A stretch of 8,303 nucleotides of DNA. Source: JAZDKP01 sp043802925. GTDB lineage: Bacteria; Fibrobacterota; OXYB2-FULL-49-7; JAEUSG01. Of this stretch, positions 4,872 to 8,303 are shown piece by piece. The stretch covers positions 1-8,303 of the forward strand of contig JAZDKP010000011.1 of the NCBI GenBank assembly GCA_043802925.1, written 5' to 3'. The notes under the pieces were generated by a model, which searched no databases, was not told the origin of the DNA, and saw only the letters and a list, made by a program, of their open reading frames with translations. The translations under genes were made by a program, and so were the position numbers. Every line of letters begins with the position of its first letter. The stretch's first letter is position 1.

Positions 4872-6134
4872 ATGTTCGCGCTGGTTGACTGCAATAATTT
4901 TTACGCCTCATGCGAACGGGTCTTTAACCCTGCGGTTCGCGGTGTGCCCGTTATCGTACTTTCCAACAATGACGGATGTGTGATTGCCCGTTCCAATGAA
5001 GCAAAAGCGCTCGGAATACCAATGGGAAGCCCGGCCTTTAAGTTAGAAAAGGAACTTAAACAGCACGGTGTTGCGGTATTTTCTTCCAACTATGCGCTGT
5101 ATGGGGACCTGTCCGAACGAGTGATGTCCATCTTGGCTGAAGCAGCGCCCGCGATTGAAGTTTATTCCATTGATGAAGCGTTTCTTGATTTGAAGGGGTT
5201 TCGCCAGGATGCGCTGATGCCGTTTGCGAAACAGGTAAGAACCAAGGTCAGAAAATGGACGGGAATACCCGTGTCCATAGGCATTGCCCCTACAAAGACG
5301 CTGGCAAAGGCAGCAAACCGGGTTGCCAAGAAGAAGCACCTTGAAACGGGTTATCTGATTCTTGAAGATGAACAAACGATTACCGAGGTTCTGGAAAGTT
5401 ATGATATTGATGACCTCTGGGGAATCGGCAGGCGGTACAGTAAATTTCTAAAGGCTCATGGCATAAAGACCGCACTTCAACTTCGGTCGCTGGATGATTC
5501 ATGGGTACAGCGCCACCTTACCATCATGGGGTTGCGGATGGTTCATGAATTGAGGGGGATACCCTGCTATCAGCTTGAAGAGCATCCACCGAGCAAAAAG
5601 AACATCTGCAATGCCCGCTCCTTTGGCACGGCCATGGAGAGTATTGATGATATTTCCGAGGCAGTCGCAACATATGCAGCGCGCTGTTCCGAAAAACTGC
5701 GAAAACAGGCATCCGCTGCGAATATGATAACGGTGTTCCTTGAAACCAACCGATTCAAGGAGAATGAGCCGCAATATTTTCCATACAAGGTGATGTCATT
5801 GCCAGAAAGCACCAATGTTTCCACGAAGCTCATTCAGTACGCATTACAAGGCCTACAAGCGGTCTTCCGGACAGGGTACCGTTACAAAAAGGCCGGTGTC
5901 ATGGTGAGTGGAATAATACCGGCGAACGAAGCGCAACTGAATTTGTTTCAGGTGACCGACCATGAGAAACAAAAGGCGTTGATGAACGCAGTGGATACAA
6001 TCAACCGGACCATGGGACGGGATAAAGTGCGGGTGGCTTCACAGGGCTTCGACCGGAAATGGCGTTTACGGCAGAAAAAGCTTTCGCCGTGTTGTACCAC
6101 ACAGTGGGCAGAACTGCTGACTGTAAGGGTGTAA
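4872..6134 (+). CDS. umuC: UmuC, Y-family translesion DNA polymerase V catalytic subunit
   Basis: An intact 420-aa protein, very close to the usual length of about 422. The palm holds the metal-binding residues Asp6 (FALVDCNNFYASCE) and Asp101/Glu102 (YSIDEAF). The steric-gate region lies at NNFYAS. A helix-hairpin-helix-like segment (IDDLWGIGRRYSKFL) is at 179-193, the little-finger domain at about 243-350, and a beta-clamp-binding motif QLNLF at 355-359. The C-terminal tail (SPCCTTQWAELL) resembles the UmuD'-interacting end of UmuC. The protein inserts nucleotides opposite lesions at the cost of mutation. Its ATG comes 2 nt after the umuD stop with only a weak AGG, so translation is probably coupled. 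Confidence 0.96.
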   Translation: MFALVDCNNFYASCERVFNPAVRGVPVIVLSNNDGCVIARSNEAKALGIPMGSPAFKLEKELKQHGVAVFSSNYALYGDLSERVMSILAEAAPAIEVYSIDEAFLDLKGFRQDALMPFAKQVRTKVRKWTGIPVSIGIAPTKTLAKAANRVAKKKHLETGYLILEDEQTITEVLESYDIDDLWGIGRRYSKFLKAHGIKTALQLRSLDDSWVQRHLTIMGLRMVHELRGIPCYQLEEHPPSKKNICNARSFGTAMESIDDISEAVATYAARCSEKLRKQASAANMITVFLETNRFKENEPQYFPYKVMSLPESTNVSTKLIQYALQGLQAVFRTGYRYKKAGVMVSGIIPANEAQLNLFQVTDHEKQKALMNAVDTINRTMGRDKVRVASQGFDRKWRLRQKKLSPCCTTQWAELLTVRV

Positions 6135-6135
6135 T

Positions 6136-6831
6136 ATGTGCGGAAGATTTTGTCTCGCGTGTGGCCCGGAAACATTGGCGGCCAGGTTTAAGGTTGTTGT
6201 GGATCCTTCTCAATACACCATAACATATAATGCCGCGCCGACACAGACGCTTCCCGTCATCACAAATGAAGCGCCTGAAAAGATTAGCTTCTTCCGGTGG
6301 GGACTTATACCATTCTGGGCCAAAGATAAAAGCATTGGCAATAAAATGATAAATGCCCGGGCGGAAACGCTTCATGAGAAACCAGCGTTCCGTGAAGGGT
6401 TAAAGAAACGGCGATGTCTCATACCTGCATCGGGCTTTTATGAATGGAAAAAAGACGGGAATCACAAGCAACCTTATTTCATTGGACTGGAAGGAAAAGA
6501 GGTTTTCGCATTTGCAGGACTATGGGATAGCTGGAGTGACCCGTCGAATCAGGAAACCACGCATTCATTTACAATTATTACAACGGAAACCAACGAAAGA
6601 CTGAAGCCGATACACAATAGGATGCCTGTCATTTTGGCCCAAAAGGCAGAGCAGACTTGGCTTACGGGTGAATTACCCAAAGAAGAACTCAAAGCATTTC
6701 CGTCCGATAAAATGAAGGCCTTTACCGTGTCCACTCGTGTGAATTCTGTAAGCCACAACAGCGCCGACCTTATGGAGTATTACGAACCGCACGGAAAGGC
6801 AGTCGTAGAAAGAGGTACAGAATGGATTTAA
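6136..6831 (+). CDS. SRAP-domain abasic-site DNA-protein crosslinker (YedK/HMCES family)
   Basis: A 231-aa full-length SRAP protein. Cys2, exposed after Met removal, is the residue that forms a thiazolidine link to abasic sites in ssDNA. Other active-site positions are Asn73 (MINARAET), Glu103 (GFYEW) and His160 (IHNRMP), matching Asn75, Glu105 and His160 of E. coli YedK. MCGRF and YNAAPTQ are also diagnostic. The family shields abasic sites in single-stranded DNA from error-prone bypass and strand cleavage. The ATG is 1 nt past the umuC stop, with AAGGG 6 nt upstream. Co-transcription with Pol V fits known conserved links between SRAP and SOS genes, and raises the question of how a factor thought to limit translesion synthesis works beside one. 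Confidence 0.95.
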   Translation: MCGRFCLACGPETLAARFKVVVDPSQYTITYNAAPTQTLPVITNEAPEKISFFRWGLIPFWAKDKSIGNKMINARAETLHEKPAFREGLKKRRCLIPASGFYEWKKDGNHKQPYFIGLEGKEVFAFAGLWDSWSDPSNQETTHSFTIITTETNERLKPIHNRMPVILAQKAEQTWLTGELPKEELKAFPSDKMKAFTVSTRVNSVSHNSADLMEYYEPHGKAVVERGTEWI

Positions 6832-7559
6832 AAACATCACCCATTCATTCATATATCCGCGTATCGAAAGAAACGGAAATAAAGAAATATGTTCGTTCGG
6901 TTCTGTTTGTCAGCGATAGCATAAATGCTTGCAGGGGAATGTTTAATGCTTTGGGCGAGTCCGTAGCAAACTGCATTTATATAAGCACCCATTTGGCCGA
7001 CCATGCAAAAAGTTTATGTAAGCACTATTATTTTGACCTCATATTCGTTGATATGCTGATTAACACTACGGATAAAACCGGCCTGCTCCTTTTCATCAGG
7101 AAGTTGCAACCGACAGCTTATGTTGTTGCGCTTACGAGAAACAGCGTAAAGATGGGGTGGTTAGCGGGACGGGGTAATACGGACGGGTTTATTGACTCCC
7201 CGGACAATTATAACGCCCTACTGGAAAAGGTGGTGACAGGTTTATCGTGTGCGATGAGCCGTAGGCACAAAATACCGATGGGCGGATATAAGAGCAAGAG
7301 CGACTGTTTTGTTTTAAAGAAACAGAACTGGCGAACAAGGCAGAAATTAAGAAGGCAAATAGGGTTTTCAGCGAGAGAATATAAAATTTCAAGAATGAAG
7401 ATGAAGGCAACAGCCCTTTTGTTGAAAAAAGAATATTCGATTGTGAAAATAGCAACGCTAGCCGGATTCAGTACGGTACAAAAGATGTTTCTAAGCTTGC
7501 AAAGAAATCCGATTGTAGCAATTGATGTTGGAGGTGCACAACGCGGGCACCTGTCGTAA
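6822..7559 (+). CDS. Degenerate receiver-like domain fused to half an AraC-type HTH
   Basis: A 245-aa protein. Residues 24 to about 145 look like a response-regulator receiver: VRSVLFVSDS with acidic Asp32, FDLIFVD with the potential phospho-acceptor Asp77, and VVALTR with Thr105. Only one acidic residue follows strand 1, and the usual Lys before Pro is replaced (GFIDSP). Residues about 175-225 (GFSAREYKISRMKMKATALLL then IVKIATLAGFS) match the linker and second HTH of AraC regulators. The first HTH is missing and the usual G-x-x-P tail is replaced by NPIVAIDVGG. It overlaps the SRAP gene by 10 bp, with AGAGG 6 nt before the ATG, so it belongs to the damage operon. Its targets and whether it is phosphorylated are unknown. 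The domain reading is by eye and moderately sure. Confidence 0.7.
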   Translation: MDLKTSPIHSYIRVSKETEIKKYVRSVLFVSDSINACRGMFNALGESVANCIYISTHLADHAKSLCKHYYFDLIFVDMLINTTDKTGLLLFIRKLQPTAYVVALTRNSVKMGWLAGRGNTDGFIDSPDNYNALLEKVVTGLSCAMSRRHKIPMGGYKSKSDCFVLKKQNWRTRQKLRRQIGFSAREYKISRMKMKATALLLKKEYSIVKIATLAGFSTVQKMFLSLQRNPIVAIDVGGAQRGHLS

Positions 7560-7574
7560 CGGAAGTTACAAATA

Positions 7575-7775
7575 TTAAGGCTGGTTAATTTGCAGATTCC
7601 AAGGACAGGGTACCAGAAGTTTTATTTTGTCATTGGTGGCAGGGCAAATATAACCACGGGGCGTGTCGAGCGCACATTTGGCGCAGGTGGCAAGGCTGTC
7701 CATGAATTCCGGGGTGATTTCTGGCATTATTCCAGGCATAAGTAATGAGTTAGATTCAGAAACCATGAAAAACAT
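7575..7775 (-). CDS. Possible small Cys-containing protein
   Basis: A 66-aa reading frame. Its C-terminal part contains CAKC (C-x2-C) followed by two more cysteines (YICPAT and VPCPWN), a spacing that could hold a metal ion. No homologue is recognised. Evidence against it is the lack of a Shine-Dalgarno site before any candidate ATG (7775, 7766 or the one beginning MPGIMPE). It is convergent with the operon to its left and co-directional with two small genes to its right. Confidence 0.35.
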   Translation of the reverse strand: MFFMVSESNSLLMPGIMPEITPEFMDSLATCAKCALDTPRGYICPATNDKIKLLVPCPWNLQINQP

Positions 7776-7822
7776 GCAAGGAAAATGAACCTTCGGAATA
7801 AATATAAAACCACCGAAACAAA

Positions 7823-7930
7823 TTACTGATTATTTAGAAAATGAAAAATCGATTTGAGTCCCCGGAGAAATAACCACGCAATCCCTGCCAGAGATAGAGC
7901 AACAATGATCCAGGCGAGAATAGATAACAA
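7823..7930 (-). CDS. 35-aa single-pass membrane peptide
   Basis: A short frame with TTG start at 7930 and TAA at 7823. A GAGG site ends 7 nt upstream of the TTG and overlaps the stop codon of the preceding 62-aa gene, suggesting translational coupling. Residues 2-22 are almost wholly hydrophobic (LSILAWIIVALSLAGIAWLFL), followed by RGLK, so one membrane span with a positive cytoplasmic side is expected. The last residues are SIFHFLNNQ. It could be a small membrane regulator or a toxin-like peptide; no family is recognised. The longer overlapping frame at 7834-8037 lacks comparable features. Confidence 0.5.
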   Translation of the reverse strand: MLSILAWIIVALSLAGIAWLFLRGLKSIFHFLNNQ

Positions 7931-7939
7931 AATATGACC

Positions 7940-8128
7940 TCAATCAAACAAAGGTTGATGTTCTTGTGATGGTAATTGAATGTCATGGGCATGGGCAGCA
8001 AGCGCCCTGAGAAGCAGTTCCGCATCTGAAAGGGCATCTATCGGGTCACGCTTGAGAGCGCTTTTAAGAGCCTCCTTGAACCAATATGAAATGGACGGAT
8101 CAGAGAGCAATTCTTCTGTGGTAGCCAC
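7940..8128 (-). CDS. Small conserved-looking helical protein
   Basis: A 62-aa acidic, mostly helical protein with a SYWFKEALKSALKRDPIDALSDAELLLRAL core. This resembles short hypothetical proteins common on plasmids and integrative elements; I know no function. The start is GTG at 8128, with GAGG 8 nt upstream. An in-frame TAA shortly before rules out extension. No signal peptide or membrane segment. It is the first of up to three minus-strand small genes and its stop overlaps the ribosome site of the 35-aa membrane peptide. Confidence 0.7.
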   Translation of the reverse strand: MATTEELLSDPSISYWFKEALKSALKRDPIDALSDAELLLRALAAHAHDIQLPSQEHQPLFD

Positions 8129-8163
8129 GGATTAAGCCTCAGTTGAAGGTTGTCGGATACTGG

Positions 8164-8193
8164 ATATAATCATCGTTAACCCAAGTTCGACAA
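8164..8193 (-). promoter_or_regulatory. Possible promoter of the small-gene cluster
   Basis: On the minus strand TTGTCG (8193-8188), an 18-bp spacer and TTATAT (8169-8164) lie 36 bp upstream of the GTG start at 8128. The match is moderate and AT-rich sequence makes chance hits likely. Confidence 0.3.
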
Positions 8194-8228
8194 TCCCCAT
8201 CAATTTTCAGAAATCTTTAGCCTAAAAG

Positions 8229-8247
8229 ATGCGATATTTAATCGCAT
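8229..8247. repeat. Small hairpin or operator-like inverted repeat near the right edge
   Basis: ATGCGAT (8229-8235) and ATCGCAT (8241-8247) form a perfect 7-bp inverted repeat with a 5-nt loop. It sits about 35 bp upstream of the putative promoter of the small-gene cluster. No gene is seen in 8129-8303. Confidence 0.4.
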
Positions 8248-8303
8248 TCACGAATTGCCCTCTAAAAGCGCATGTAGTGTATAACCTACCCCCTTGTAAT
8301 TGA

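Noticed and set aside
7486..7559. Frameshift at the end of the receiver/HTH gene
   Set aside because: A +1 reading gives a short Lys-rich tail that stops quickly and does not restore the AraC family ending, so a frameshift is not supported.
7556..7569. GTAAC/GTTAC hairpin after the receiver/HTH gene as a terminator
   Set aside because: Stem of only 5 AT-rich base pairs, overlapping the stop codon and lacking a T-run.
7834..8037. 67-aa minus-strand frame overlapping the small genes
   Set aside because: It overlaps both the 62-aa gene and the 35-aa membrane frame, which have ribosome sites and coherent protein features; it has neither.

Overview
This 8.3-kb window looks like part of a bacterial accessory region (integrative element, plasmid or defence island). 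It holds two toxin-antitoxin-like pairs, an antirestriction block, an error-prone polymerase/DNA-damage operon and a few tiny genes. No tRNA, rRNA, integrase or core gene is visible, so taxonomy is uncertain. Strong AGGAG-type ribosome sites, GC-rich palindromic repeats and the gene families suggest a Gram-negative proteobacterium in the broad sense, perhaps a Desulfobacterota-like lineage. This is an impression and has not been tested.

Layout, left half (minus strand). The left edge (1-125) holds a strong GC-rich hairpin and one copy of a 46-bp repeat. A higBA-type pair follows: RelE/HigB-like toxin at 467-793 and HTH antitoxin at 126-470, overlapping by ATGA. It is driven by a promoter set between two identical 14-bp palindromes. 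A second copy of the 46-bp repeat (854-899) closes this pair off. Next comes a two-gene unit of a winged-helix protein (1645-2163) and a nucleotidyltransferase (972-1661), resembling AbiEi/AbiEii. It has two 24-bp imperfect palindromes upstream. Further upstream, also on the minus strand, are an ArdC-type antirestriction protein (2267-3121), a DUF6573-like protein (3200-3592) and a SLOG/DprA-like nucleotide-binding protein (3645-4115).

Boundary. A non-coding divergent region (4142-4416) separates the two halves. It contains an 18-bp palindrome and an 86-bp nested inverted repeat. Base composition also changes here, from GC-rich on the left to more AT-rich on the right.

Right half (plus strand). 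Four tightly packed genes form an operon: umuD (4417-4869), umuC (4872-6134), an SRAP/HMCES/YedK gene (6136-6831) and a degenerate receiver domain with a half AraC-type HTH (6822-7559). Gaps are 2 nt and 1 nt, then there is a 10-bp overlap. The first three products form DNA polymerase V and an abasic-site DNA-protein crosslinker, so this is a damage-tolerance operon. The fourth is an unexplained regulator-like protein. Beyond it, on the minus strand, are three small genes: a 62-aa protein with a GTG start (7940-8128), a previously easy-to-miss 35-aa single-span membrane peptide (7823-7930) coupled to it, and a possible Cys-containing 66-aa protein (7575-7775).

Taken together, the genes would help a mobile or accessory element persist: TA pairs for maintenance or phage exclusion, ArdC to escape restriction, and Pol V with SRAP to handle damaged or single-stranded DNA. 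That combined role is inference from gene content.
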